DNA of 58,807 nt from Perkinsus marinus ATCC 50983 (Eukaryota > Perkinsozoa > Perkinsida > Perkinsidae), in the NCBI RefSeq assembly GCF_000006405.1, contig NW_003205746.1, positions 15,376-74,182 on the forward strand, given 5' to 3'. The stretch's first letter is position 1; each line of letters begins with the position of its first letter. This document shows, one piece after another, positions 12,301 to 22,800 of this stretch. Made by a program: the position numbers and the translations under genes. The notes below the pieces were generated by a model, which saw only the letters and a program-made list of their open reading frames with translations, was not told the DNA's origin and did no database searches.

Positions 12301-12890
12301 AGGAACAATCGCTTTCGCACAGGCGGAAGGTCTAACTCGAGCTGGCTCAGGCATTAATCTGCGAGGCTCCCCACGGCGGCGTGAATTTGCGACGACAAAT
12401 TTATTATTTTAGTCGTAGTGTTGAAGCCGTAAAAGTATAGGGATTGATACTGAATGCGAGGGCGAGCTTCTCACTTGCGATTCGAGCCAGGATATATATT
12501 CCCGACAACCTTCACTGCAACCTGTAGAGCGTTCCCCCGTAGTTTTCTCGCTGAAAAGACACGGACGGGACAGAAGATGCGCGGATGAACATTATCACTC
12601 TCTGACGGATGAGCACCGCAGCTCGACAGTAACGTCAGGATTACCGAGTGTCTTGGGGGATCGATCTGGTGTCGTCGCTCCCAGTGTCCCCTATACTGTC
12701 TATAGGGGCTGCGAGAACAGTCCCTGTCGGCGACATATTGAGTTTGCAAGCGGAACGCTCTGATGGCGAGATTCGTATTCCACATTGTTCGAGTTGTGGA
12801 CTGGAGAGCACACCTCCATCATGTGTACTACGACGCACAAGTGCCCTCGGTGTGTCTATTGTATTGAGGGTGAGTTACCGTTAACCATAT
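9331..12890 (+). pseudogene. decayed or unresolved coding region of unknown origin
   Basis: Many plus-strand segments have protein-like composition but lie in different frames, mostly without clear splice sites. Examples are about 9,650-9,830, 10,010-10,150 (TGRDITNHVEYLEFTNVAYL), 10,150-10,275, 10,380-10,505, 11,392-11,541 (LERVTLPINGPFAVDCMTYE) and 11,770-11,925. At 12,155-12,412 there is an 86-codon open frame and at 12,428-12,763 a 112-codon open frame, both without an ATG. Either this is one or more old elements in decay, or an intron-rich gene whose splice signals I cannot place. No family is recognised. I favour decay because neighbouring segments abut too closely for introns. Confidence 0.4.
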
Positions 12891-12899
12891 GGGAAACAT

Positions 12900-14010
12900 A
12901 ATGCACCAGGCTTTCATGGTTTGAATTCCAAGCTCCAGTCAGCGAGCCACATCAATGAGACAGTCAGTCGTTACAGGCGAGCGACGTAACTGATACCCTG
13001 GCGGGCGGGTAGGAGGTGAAAAGTCAAAGAGGAATAGCGCCCGTCCAAGCGTAGCAAAAATCTAAGCGTGACATAGTGAAAATCTAGGCGAAGAATCCAT
13101 CAGATAGATCATTAAACGATCTATCTGATCAATACTGTCGATAAGAGAGTTGAAATTTTGCAGTTCATCGCGACCTAGTTGCCTAGCACTGTATTTACAG
13201 AATATTTCCAGAATAATGGCTGAAGACTTCGGCCTGCATCTCGCTGAGGATACACTCGAAGGATTTGGAAGATCGGATGCATTTCATCTCAACTCGGCAA
13301 GACTCTGATGGTGGTATTCCACCCATGAGGGTGATTAACTCGCGGGGCACAGGTTAGGTCCGCGAGGAGAGGATCCCAGGGACGGGTTGTCGTAACTACA
13401 CCTTATCCTCATGCCCATGGTTGCACATTGTCTGATCGAGCACGCCTATAGATTAGTCTTAAGAAGATCGACCTATAGTATCGGTCGATTGGTTTGATGC
13501 CCGAGTCGATGTGCGCAGATATCGATCAGATGGGCGCGCGCGACATTGCTACGAGATGATCATCCACTCCGCTCCGCCAAAAGTATTTTGCATCTCGCTC
13601 GCCCTAAAGCCACTACTAACGATCGCTAGAAAAAATATTCTTTCGAGCTCGTTACAACTTTATGTCGAATTTATCTAAACGAATTCAATCCAAATGGTTT
13701 GCCATTGCACTGTTGGTGATGATGCAGATTCGGATCGAGAGTATGTTGACTTTTAAGCACAGGAGGTAGCCTATAACACGACGTTATAACCGTAGATATG
13801 AACAGTAGAAGATACAGAATAGGTCCGATTATTGGCATCTGGTGTAATATCGATCAACCCTCAGTGGTACTTTTGTTCATGGATGTCCCTTCCAGTGTGA
13901 AGCGACTCAGCCCTGTCGATGTTCACTCTGGGATATCAGGGCAAGGTAGGAGCCATTGCGCGGACGACGACTTCAGGTCTTCCCTAACAGGTCAAGTGGA
14001 AGCACTCTCG
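12900..14010. other. intergenic spacer
   Basis: No convincing exon is seen. The stretch holds the hairpin at 13,099-13,129 and, at about 13,519-13,541, a GC-rich word (atcgatcagatgggcgcgcg) that recurs almost exactly near 58,380. It is the likely 5' flank of the coiled-coil gene that follows. Confidence 0.5.
13099..13129. repeat. perfect hairpin, 12-bp stem and 7-nt loop
   Basis: The left arm atcagatagatc and the right arm gatctatctgat are exact reverse complements around the loop attaaac. There is no T-run after it, so a bacterial-type terminator is irrelevant. It lies in a gene-free stretch about 0.9 kb before the next gene. Confidence 0.8.
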
Positions 14011-14651
14011 ATGACTAGTACAGCCTCTCAACCTCGCACACCCGACCGGCGCCTACCGCCTCCTAATGCTCATGCGATAGCCTCCAGTAGTGACCTTCTC
14101 AAAATCGTGAATCCACGGCCGCCTTTTCTCAGTGGATACCCCTTATCGCGATGGTGCACTTTTCACACCATCAGCTGGAGAGTCAAGCTCACAGCTCCCG
14201 CATAGCCTGACAGGTGGCACTTGGTAGAGAGTTGTCAATGGCCTAGTGTTGATTTCAGAATTACGGGAACTTCTGTTGGTGTATCGAAGAGATGTGCGAG
14301 TTTTGAGGCATCAGCTGGGGGCTGTTATGGAGGAAAATGATGAACTGAGGTTAGTCGCTGCCAGCGGGTCGGCAGTGAATTGGCTGAATCACTCAGGCGC
14401 GACTTGACGGTGGAAAGAGAAATGAACGGCGAACTGACTAATGAGTGCGAAAGGCTGCGACAGGAGGTATCCAATATGCAGGATGTACTATTCGAGGAAC
14501 AATGCTGGAGTGATTATGTTGAAGTCGTTGCAGGTTATAGAAACTGAGAGAGTTTCCCATTTATGTCGGCTGATACAGTGGCGAGGTGCGGTGTCGATAC
14601 GAAGCCCTCAATTGTTGTTGGACATGGCTCGCCGTCGACAGTCGCACACGG
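14011..14651 (+). CDS. coiled-coil protein, N-terminal exons resolved
   Basis: Five exons join in phase: 14011-14086, 14133-14213, 14259-14349, 14397-14533 and 14579-14651. The protein starts MTSTASQPRTPDRRLPPPNA, a Pro/Arg-rich head, passes through a Ser-rich linker, then forms heptad-like helix: LRELLLVYRRDVRVLRHQLG, then EENDELRRDLTVEREMNGEL and CERLRQEVSNMQDVL. The last resolved exon is not helical (TKPSIVVGHGSPSTVAHG). Further exons probably follow up to about 14,760 but their frame is unclear. A scaffold or cytoskeletal role is typical of such proteins; nothing more specific can be said. Confidence 0.6.
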
Positions 14652-15109
14652 GTGGTAGAGCGACGATAGGTCGTGATGATGATGATGACGGTACTCGGAC
14701 GGCCACTTGGAAGATGTCACTGGGGCCGGTGTCGTTGAGAATTACGTGTAAGTGGGCTAGGTAGAAGGAGAGAATCCAAGGTTGAAGCATGAAAGATTCA
14801 GAATAGGTTAGGTTGGAGAACCTAGTAGTAGTATTCAACTATAATTTGACAAGATGATAATTTGCAAGTAGTCATGATGCAATTCACACAGTGATCGATC
14901 GTGTCCCCTTCTAGCGAAGCCTAGTGAACTACCCGAAGGAAGATATCGCGTCTGAGATATCTGCGCACTCGGAAGATTCGCGGCTTCATTGGGGGCGCAT
15001 GAGGTAGCAGCTTTTAACCGTTTATCGTCACGTGTGTTACTGTAGTAAATAGTAATCTTTCTTGTCATATGTGCTGAGTTATCAATCCGATCGGGTTTGG
15101 TAGCATTCA

Positions 15110-15275
15110 ATTCAGCTAGTAGTAGCAGGGTAACATATCAGCGACGATATAGTAGTAATAGTAGCAGGTTAGCACATTAGCGATACGATACTGTAGTAGT
15201 AGGAGTAGTAGTAGGAGTACTAGTAGTAGTAGAAGTAGTAGGAGTAGTAGTAGTAGGCTAGTACCTTAGCGACGA
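15110..15275. repeat. imperfect (AGT)n microsatellite
   Basis: Runs of agt/tag triplets, in places agtagtagtagg, are interrupted by two unit-like segments ending in 'cgatac'/'cgatact'. It sits between genes or in an unmodelled intron. Confidence 0.85.
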
Positions 15276-15329
15276 TACTGTGTTATGCGATTCACCGCTC
15301 AGTGTTGTTGAGGATCGATACACTTTTCA

Positions 15330-15494
15330 ATGGGAAATTACCTCACTACAGCGGAGCGATGCAAATACTGTTTGGGAAGGCGACCAAAACAGCGTAATGG
15401 CTTTGGCTTATTGAAGGCGACAAGGCAGGACTATAAACACACGGAGGAGGTCGAGAGCGTTCAAGTGGTGGCAGTCCTGAATTGTTCCTATTAG
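15330..15494 (+). CDS. short 54-aa ORF with possible N-myristoylation start
   Basis: The reading frame opens with ATG after a Thr/Pro-poor leader and reads MGNYLTTAERCKYCLGRRPK, ending at TAG. Gly2 with Thr6 fits an N-myristoylation signal, and CKYC is a possible metal-binding pair. It could equally be the first exon of a longer gene, because exon-like pieces follow up to about 15,880. Unknown function. Confidence 0.35.
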   Translation: MGNYLTTAERCKYCLGRRPKQRNGFGLLKATRQDYKHTEEVESVQVVAVLNCSY

Positions 15495-15587
15495 TTTTTG
15501 ACTGCCAGCAGTACCCCAGTACTCGAACCAAGTGTTATCGTATGTGAGGCAGAGGTAAGTGTTTGTGACAATCCCTAATCCGGGTAG

Positions 15588-15620
15588 AGGAGGTCGCAGG
15601 TTCGATCCCCGGTCCCGACA
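15588..15620 (+). repeat. tRNA T-arm-like insert
   Basis: The segment aggtcgcaggttcgatcccc matches the variable loop and T-arm of a tRNA, including a perfect internal B box (ggttcgatccc). No matching 5' half or acceptor stem is present. It lies between a GTAAGT donor (about 15,555) and a TAG acceptor (about 15,647), so probably inside an intron. Confidence 0.6.
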
Positions 15621-16431
15621 ACTTCACGTATATCACCTTTGCATAGCGAGTCAGAAGTCGTGAATCTTTCTAGTGAGGAGTAAGTTACTGAGAAGAAACT
15701 CATTGAATGCTATACGGAGCTTCCCTTTCAGCTGGCATAGTGCGACTAGCCCTTCCAATGATTTTGGAGACCTCGATGAAGTAGGAGTACTATTGCTCGC
15801 ACTACTCCTACGTGGTGGTCACCACAGTATATGTAGCCGTCCATCGTGTCGCCGATCCCAATACAACAGTCTACATCGACTGTAGATGAGAGCTTAGCAG
15901 TATCACCTGAGGTTGTTGGTGCGGATCAACGGGAGAGTACTGACGATCCTGAGAATACTCCTACGAAGGTGGGCGCCTTGTTCGTACGCTCATCGTGCAT
16001 GATTACGCGCCGTGGGACGTGGTAGTTTAAGGGTTTGCAAATTATATTAAAATGGGGATGGGTGGTTCTCAGACAGGACTGTAGCCTTACTCTCTGTTTC
16101 CGCGGCAGTGATGGTTGAACTCAAAACGAGCTTAGAATGGATTTTTCAATTTGTTTTCGAGTATTCCTAGTAAGGTTGACTTGGACGTGGCAGCCTCCTG
16201 AATTGTTCACTAGTAAATTCTCAGGGTGGTATTCTCTACTATGGTAGATTCTGCCTCATCCTGCTAGTCCATCACACAGTCATGGACATATGTCGAGTAC
16301 CATCACTCCTGTCAGTCGATCGGTATTGTACAGGGGATCGGAGGCAACATCGTTGAGTAAGTAGCTTGGGCAACTTGTTTCAGTAGAAGGCTCATAGGGG
16401 GATGCTATTGTGAATTCGAAGCGGTTACGGG

Positions 16432-16900
16432 ATGGAGGAATATATGTCCGCTTTTTAATGTACCTCCGGAGTTTCCTCATCAGTGTTGGAGGAATATATG
16501 TTCGCTTTCCTCAGCTGAGCTCAGGAGTTTCCTCGTCAGTGTTGGAGGAATATATGTTCGCTTTTCTCAGCTGAGCTCAGGAGTTTCCTCATTAATTATA
16601 GAAGTTTACATACAAATTCGGGTAGAATTTCCTCAATTTTCCTCCCAAAATCTCCACAAATGTCACGTGCACATGTAGTTGAGCATGTGTCTACTTTCCC
16701 ACGCCGTTTCCTATTAGGTATAGAGGTTCATATACGAACTATACTAGATGTGCACAGAAGCCCATTAGAATTTCCGCAAATTTTCATATTGACATCAACA
16801 CATTTAGCGGACCATGTGCATATTCCTCGACACTGCTTACGAGCATTACAAGGGGAATCCATATTGTGCAGAAAAGGCTCGTGTTTACGTTTTTTTCCTT
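16432..16900 (+). repeat. M1 repeat array: three tandem head units then body
   Basis: Three head units begin ggaggaatatatg at about 16,432, 16,483 and 16,541, each running through a cagctgagctcaggag-type block (altered in the first) to tttcctc. The third continues into the usual M1 body (gaagtttacatacaaattcg, then tttcctcaattttcctcc) and a 3' end with cacatgtagttgagcatgtg. A second, diverged body copy follows to about 16,840. This is a nested or slipped cluster of the M1 family. Confidence 0.75.
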
Positions 16901-17044
16901 AGTAGAAAATTCATAGGGGACGTACTCGTTTTTGGAAATCAGTGTAGCTAGTCATTACTCTCTTGTTTGTTATTGTCAGTAACGTCAGAGTATTCTCTGT
17001 CTTCATCAGCAGCTGCCTACTTTTCATCAGAGCGCGGCCTCATC

Positions 17045-17449
17045 ATGTCATCTCAGCAGGCGATAAAGGGCTGGATACAGAGGAATAAGGGGGGGTACTG
17101 GGATAGGTGGAAATGGTAAGGCTCGTGAAGTGGAAAAGGAGTGGTATGAGTTTTCAGGTGCTTTGCTGTTCTGGTTGTTGATGATGGCTGCACTAGATTG
17201 AGCCTATGGCGAACTGATAGGGACTTTGAGGATCGATTAGTGAATGCCTTGTCAAGCTGCATGCCCTTGTGAGTTCAGCTTGTTGTTGGGAATTTCCTAT
17301 GTTTATAGTAGTGACTCGTACACCTTTGGAGGACGTTGTGGCAAACACGTTGTATGCGAGTCTGACTGGGGTCGAGTACTGGTTGTATTCGATCATGAAG
17401 GCAACTGCTGTGTGAAGCTACGGTAAGTAGTCAACTTTCATAGTACACT

Positions 17450-17515
<66 letters not shown>

Positions 17516-17972
17516 TTACTACTACTACTACTACTACTACTATTACTACTACTACACTGGAGTTTCGCGTGAAGTTGCGTAATACTTCATGTGAAAAACG
17601 CTATCTGAAATGAATTGATAACACTTTACAAATTACCCCGGGCAAATCACCCCATATCACGTGTACCCATATCACGGGTTTTACGCGTTATTCACTCCTC
17701 ATATGCGTTTTTCGTGGAGTGGAATATGTTTGTCACAAGTATTTTTTCATATCACGGGTGCAATTACACTGTAGTCGTTTAATGCTGATACATTATCAAT
17801 ATGCATCTACATGCACTCTAGTAGTGAGAGAATCTGAATGACAATCGCCTATGGTTGCACGCTCACTGTAACCAGTGGGGATTTACTTATCAGATGCAAA
17901 GAGCCGAAGTCCTCACCTTATAACATAACTAGATGGTTCGACATGATCACAACGACGACGCCCATTGTCTGA
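17045..17972 (+). CDS. stand-alone PH-domain protein, 124 aa
   Basis: Four exons join in phase: 17045-17115, 17158-17268, 17309-17422 and 17894-17972 (TGA). The protein starts MSSQQAIKGWIQRNKGGYWD, then RWKWCFAVLVVDDG, which is the beta1-beta2 signature of pleckstrin-homology domains (GxWxxRW). Beta strands continue through VLVVFDHEGNCCVKLR, and the domain closes with a short helix carrying the conserved Trp (NITRWFDMI). Total size equals one PH domain, so the protein probably binds phosphoinositides or a partner at a membrane and nothing else. Seven Cys residues, including a CC pair, are unusual for a PH fold. Intron 3 is 471 nt and carries an ACT microsatellite and M2-like sequence, while the other introns are about 40 nt. 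Confidence 0.65.
17440..17556. repeat. (ACT)n microsatellite in an intron
   Basis: A nearly pure run of about 35 act triplets with two att interruptions lies within the third intron of the PH-domain gene. Length variation here would not change the protein. Confidence 0.95.
17559..17775. repeat. diverged M2-like element
   Basis: It opens tggagtttcgcgtgaagttg and ends with ttttttcatatcacgggtgc, the same end blocks as M2, but is longer and contains two extra catatcacg-type blocks. It is probably two overlapping or nested old copies. It lies in the PH-gene intron. Confidence 0.5.
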
Positions 17973-18027
17973 TGCTGCTGTTGTTGTCCATCAGCATTCG
18001 AGACTTTGTTCTCTTTTCGGAAGAGAT

Positions 18028-19716
18028 ATGGGTTGTGTTGTTAATATCGGGAAGACTGATGATTGTGATGGCGATACTACTTGTCTTACCGGTTCATATC
18101 AAGGCTCGGTAAGTGGCTGAGCCTGCAGCCATACCCCTAGTTAAGGGGTGCTGTGCAAGAACAAGAATACTATACTACTACTAAGTGATAGGGATGATAC
18201 CATAACTCTATCGAATACGATTACTAATTCTGTGACTCGTGGTAGCTATTTCTAACAACCACATTCAATACTGATAAATCCCCTACTCTTGTCCACACTT
18301 CTGCCATCGCTGCTACCAGCACTAACTGTCCACATCTCTTCCAATGGAAAACAGAGGTGGACATCATGAGCCTGTCAATGTTGCACGATTCTCTTTCTGT
18401 TAGATCCACACCGAAAAGGCAGCGGCCTACATTGGCACCATACAAAGAGGTAAGTCTGGGTAGCGCCTAGTGAGAAAGGCTCTTATGGTGTTGTTCTTAG
18501 TGGGACTTGAACACTTCGGCAATCCTGCCGGTTATCGATGAGGATAAATGGAAGCAGCTGGAAGTCCCAGCCAAGGGTGGCCCTCCGCTGCCTCTGGTAC
18601 CGGGCCTGAATATTGATGATAGGGAGAGTATCAATGCTGATCCTCAACTGAGATGGGATGCGGAGAAGTAGGGCTATGTGTGAGCATTGGCTGGAGGGAT
18701 GCGCTCAGGTATCCGGTGGGACTGAAGGCAACGCCACACCCTAAGGTAGAGGGCCCGCAGTTGGATGAGAAGGTCAATAACATGATGCCAAAGTGAGCTA
18801 GTAGTTGTTCTGAGGTGCGTCACTGTATGCCTTATGTCAGTGTCGCGCAGCTTGTGAATCCACGTGGATGAGGACTGGATACTGTCTGTGACTTGTTGAG
18901 TTTACCGGCATGGGGAAAGCGGAATCTATACTGCAGCCAATACTTGATGTTATGATTATCATTCTTCTTCTACTGCTACTAAGCACAGTTTATGGCATCC
19001 AATCAGCAGATCCTGAGAGAGCTGTGAGAGACCCGGTGCCACTACCGACGTCGACTGGCATTACCTCTTCCAAGAAGCACGTGGCAGCCAGAGTAGATAT
19101 CTCAGAAACTGCCGAAGAGGAGTATGTTGTCCTCAGATAGATGGAGTGAAGGTAGATCTCGGCAAGCCTGTGGATTACGGCGCGCTGATTGGTCCTTCCC
19201 GAGGAGTGAGTAAGGACCGACCTCAGCCTCCTAGTATGTTTGAAAAGCCGGAGCTATCATGGAGCCAGAAGTGAGATCGTCGTTGTGAGCGACTAGATGC
19301 TTGAAGAACCGACTCAGCCTGGACACGACAATCCCGACGTACAGTATCACTGCGGCGGTGCCGGTCGAGTCCAGGGGCGTGGAGGAGTGGCTACCGAAAA
19401 AGGGAAAGTAAGGGGAAGTTTGTTGAGCTACGCTTAGCTATCCTTTGTGAACTTCACGATATGACATGAATACGTCATCTTGGCTGCTCTCCTGTATTAG
19501 TTTTATCAGAACTAGATGCATGCCATGCACTCAGTCGAGTGCATTTCATGGCTTATTCGTTGTCAGTCTAACGCGTCTTCAAGAGGAAAACCCTGCGGCA
19601 TTTGCTGCTACTACACCGGATGATGATGATGTCACTGAGAAGAAGGTAAGCAGTTTGTATTGCCTACGTGAGGTTGCATTTGTTAACCTCAGTTGAAGAA
19701 GATCGCACGAGGGTAG
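18028..19716 (+). CDS. unknown protein with MGC acylation-type start, multi-exon
   Basis: The first exon begins MGCVVNIGKTDDCDGDTTCL and ends at a GTAAGT donor (about 18,110). An N-terminal MGC is a classic dual myristoyl/palmitoyl start. Later exons with clear borders read TPKRQRPTLAPYKE (to about 18,449), then VIDEDKWKQLEVPAKGGPPL and KVEGPQLDEKVNNMMPK (to about 18,794), then DVDLGKPVDYGALIG-like sequence near 19,145-19,260, then SITAAVPVESRGVEEWLPKK (to about 19,408), RLQEENPAAFAATTPDDDDV and the final KKIARG stop. A Leu-rich stretch near 18,955 may be intronic. Pro-rich and acidic patches suggest an extended, mostly disordered adaptor. It lies directly upstream of the secreted coiled-coil pair. 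I do not recognise a family. Confidence 0.5.
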
Positions 19717-19857
19717 TGTACTGACACATGCAAGGTGGAGGCCTCGTTGGAATCGTCACTCGTGTGTCGAGTTTGATTAATGGGGACATTCTCCCTCACA
19801 TTCTGCATGGGAAGTGGAGCGGAGATGTTCATTCTTCAGCCATTACCCCGTAACTGT

Positions 19858-22800
19858 ATGTATGTCATAATACCATATTTTATACTATTGCTACGAAGCG
19901 TGTCGTCGATGACGATTGAGTGGCAGTCTACTTCTCCGAGGGGTTCCTCTTTCCTGGGGGGAGATGATGACGATACGGAGGATATTAAGAATCATATAAA
20001 GGCAACGAGAGCTCTATTGACGCCTAACCTCAAGCACACGGTTGGGTATTGGGGTGATTGGATGTAGGTCTCGAGTTCGATCCCTGCTCCCTACATTTTC
20101 CCCTCAGGAATCGCTTTTGCAACGGAAGGTTTTGGACTATTACCTGTGGACAAGTAGCGTTTCGGTACACGAGGTCCGCGGATAATATACGGAAAAAGCT
20201 GACCGTGGAGGTGAAGGCGGCAACGAAAATGTGGGCGCATCGTCGGGTTTCTAAACCTGAGAATATGCTTTTTTAGGGTATCCGATTTGACTAAGGACGT
20301 GGATGAGTTATCGAAGTCCGATCTGCAGCCGTTGGCCGACCTAACGGATATGGAGCGAAAGTGAGGGAGACTCCATTGGATAGCAAGAGGAATGCTGTTG
20401 TTGTTTAGGAAGGGAGACAAAGGCATGATGGAAAAGGCCGAGGCTGTAATGAAGGTCCTGGCCTTGCTCAGGCCAGTTGTGGTAAGTGTGGAACCTGACT
20501 CTCATACGCTCAGTGCTCATTGAGGGTCGATTGATCGTCAATTTAATGCCGTCGATTAGGTTAGGAAGGGTATAGAATACACGGAGGAATTTATGCGTTT
20601 AGAGGAAATTCTTATGTAAACAACTTTCCTATAGCGATGACAGTAGAGTGATGGAGGGGTGGGGTTATGATAGCTGTGGGCTTGGTGATCAGCAAGTTGA
20701 ACTGTGCTGTGGAAACCGGTTGTTGTTGTTGTTGTTGTAGGTGGAGACTATGACCAGTCAAGAGAGAGGCATGAAGGATGTTGAGGAGTAGGATGACTTA
20801 GTGCAGTCGGTGTTGTATCTGTAACGTTTTCAGAGATATCAAGAAGACTGTGACACAGGAGAAGGAGAACTACGATGAGTTATTCGAGAAGGTGGGTTGG
20901 GTCGTCTGCATCGGCCTCGACGTAGTTCATAATGCGTCGCTTGAGCGTTGGTTCCCCTTCAGGACGCGGCAAAGTTTGCCGATATAGCGCAGCGAAACGG
21001 CAAAGTCCTGCTCACCAGTACCAAGAAGATCTACCTCAATCTTATGAAGGTAAAGTTGAATGTCATCGGTTTAGACGATTTAGTGGGTGCTTCAGTCGAT
21101 ATCAGTACTTATAAAAAAGGTGTACAAGTTGCAGAGGGCTCTACTGATAGTGACAGCGCGGCATGCGAAGCACAGTACTCGAATCCTCAACGAGGTAGGT
21201 CAATCGTGGGGGTGTAGATGTCGATGACGATGGCATGCATCAGCTGGAGAGGACGACACGCTTCTTCATAGCGAGAACGGATCGGGCTGATAGTACATTG
21301 CGGAGCTTCGTCACGGCAGGTCCCGAACGACGAAAGGCGATTAAAACGTGAGTTGGAGGGAATACTCCAATTGAAAATTGTCTCGTCTTTTCCTGTCCCT
21401 CGCGTATTCTGTTTATGTATTTTGATTAGGGTCATGACACAGTTGGGAGACTATCAGAAAAATATCGCCCTGAAGAGGTTTCAGCGCAGTGCGAGTAGAA
21501 TGGCTGGCCAGGTGAGCATCTGTCCAGGGTGGACGATTTGAGACGATGATGTTGTTCTTCTTCTTGTTCATCTTCAGTCTAAGCGTAAAGTGCAAGCAAC
21601 TGGTCACAAAGCCATTCGAGTACTGAAGGTCGACGATAAGGATATAAGGAATCGGCAGAAAAAGAGCGATAGGGCATTCTATGCGCGACTTCGGCTACTA
21701 CGACGGAGGAGAGAGACCATAACTCGGGATACTCTTCGGGTGATTCCTGGTCCCTCCCCTTCGTGCTCCATGATGCCTCTGTTAGGATTTCGGCACGGCT
21801 GACCGCCACTTCTCTGACGAGGCGGGCTCGGATAGTGTCTCTAAATGGCCGTTGGTGAATGACCTCCTCAAGGCAGCTGAGCATCAGGCATCGGCAGTAG
21901 ATGAGCTAGGGTGAGCTGTGGCCGCTTCAACCGTTGCAAAGGGAGGGCCTATATTAGTCTGTGATGTCGAAGTGATGTCGTGAACGAATAGAATCCTTGT
22001 CGCTTCGTGATTCTATTGAAATTGTGTTGTTGTTGCTCGCAGAAGTGAGATGCATGGGATAGTGGAAGGAGCTGAAGGACCTCATAAACTGCTTGGGGAC
22101 TCCCTCAAGGAAAACGAGAGGAATATGGAGGCTAGGATCGAGCAGGAAACTGAGGAAATGAAGAGGGATGTAAGGATGTGGTCGCGGGTTCGAACCCCGG
22201 ATAGAGTATTTCTTGTGGTCAGACAAGCAGAGAAGCGACACAGGTGAACGCCGATCTGAAGGATCTCCAGATGGCGGCGCAGAATGCTGCTGGACGAGAG
22301 GTAACAAACTTGTTTAGAATTTCGTGGCGCGTGACAAAATTTTCTCTTTGTTGATGATGACCGTGATGAATCATCTCAGCGTACACTGGGTATGGCTAAA
22401 GTGAAGGAAGTAGAACGGCAAGAGGCTGCAGTGGAAGAGGCCGAGAAGTCGCAACTCGACAACGCGGACATAACTCGTGGACAGAGCGAAGCGGAGATGA
22501 AATCTGACATCGGGCTGGCGGCCACTCAGGCAGAGTGAGTCGAGCGTGTTGCTGTCGATGGTGATGTTGTTTCTGGGCTGTAGTGGCAAGCTGAACAATA
22601 TGGCTGACACTGTGAAGTCCCGAGAGGAGGCAGAAGGGAGGCTGGTTGAGGCACAAGCGGTTGAGGCTGATGAACGGCAGGGCAAGATGAAACGTGAGAG
22701 CATCTTGTCATGGCGGTCCTTCTCGCCACGATTCCTGAGTTCCGGTTGGAATGGTATGAACTTACTACATTTCAGAGGCTCTATCGGAAGGCCAGACACA

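Noticed and set aside
15790-15820. gtaggagta/tactcctac inverted repeat as a regulatory hairpin
   Set aside because: Only 9 bp with a 13-nt loop next to an AGT-type microsatellite; easily explained by the repeat.
18494-18540. gggacttgaacacttcggca looked like the reverse of a tRNA T-arm
   Set aside because: It lies within a good coding exon (WDLNTSAILPVIDEDKWK) in phase with its neighbours, and the arms do not pair.
18955-19000. ILLLLLLSTVYG as signal peptide of a separate gene
   Set aside because: It is preceded by exons of the MGC gene and followed by in-phase exons of the same gene. The Leu run reads over a probable intron made of ttcttctactgctac.
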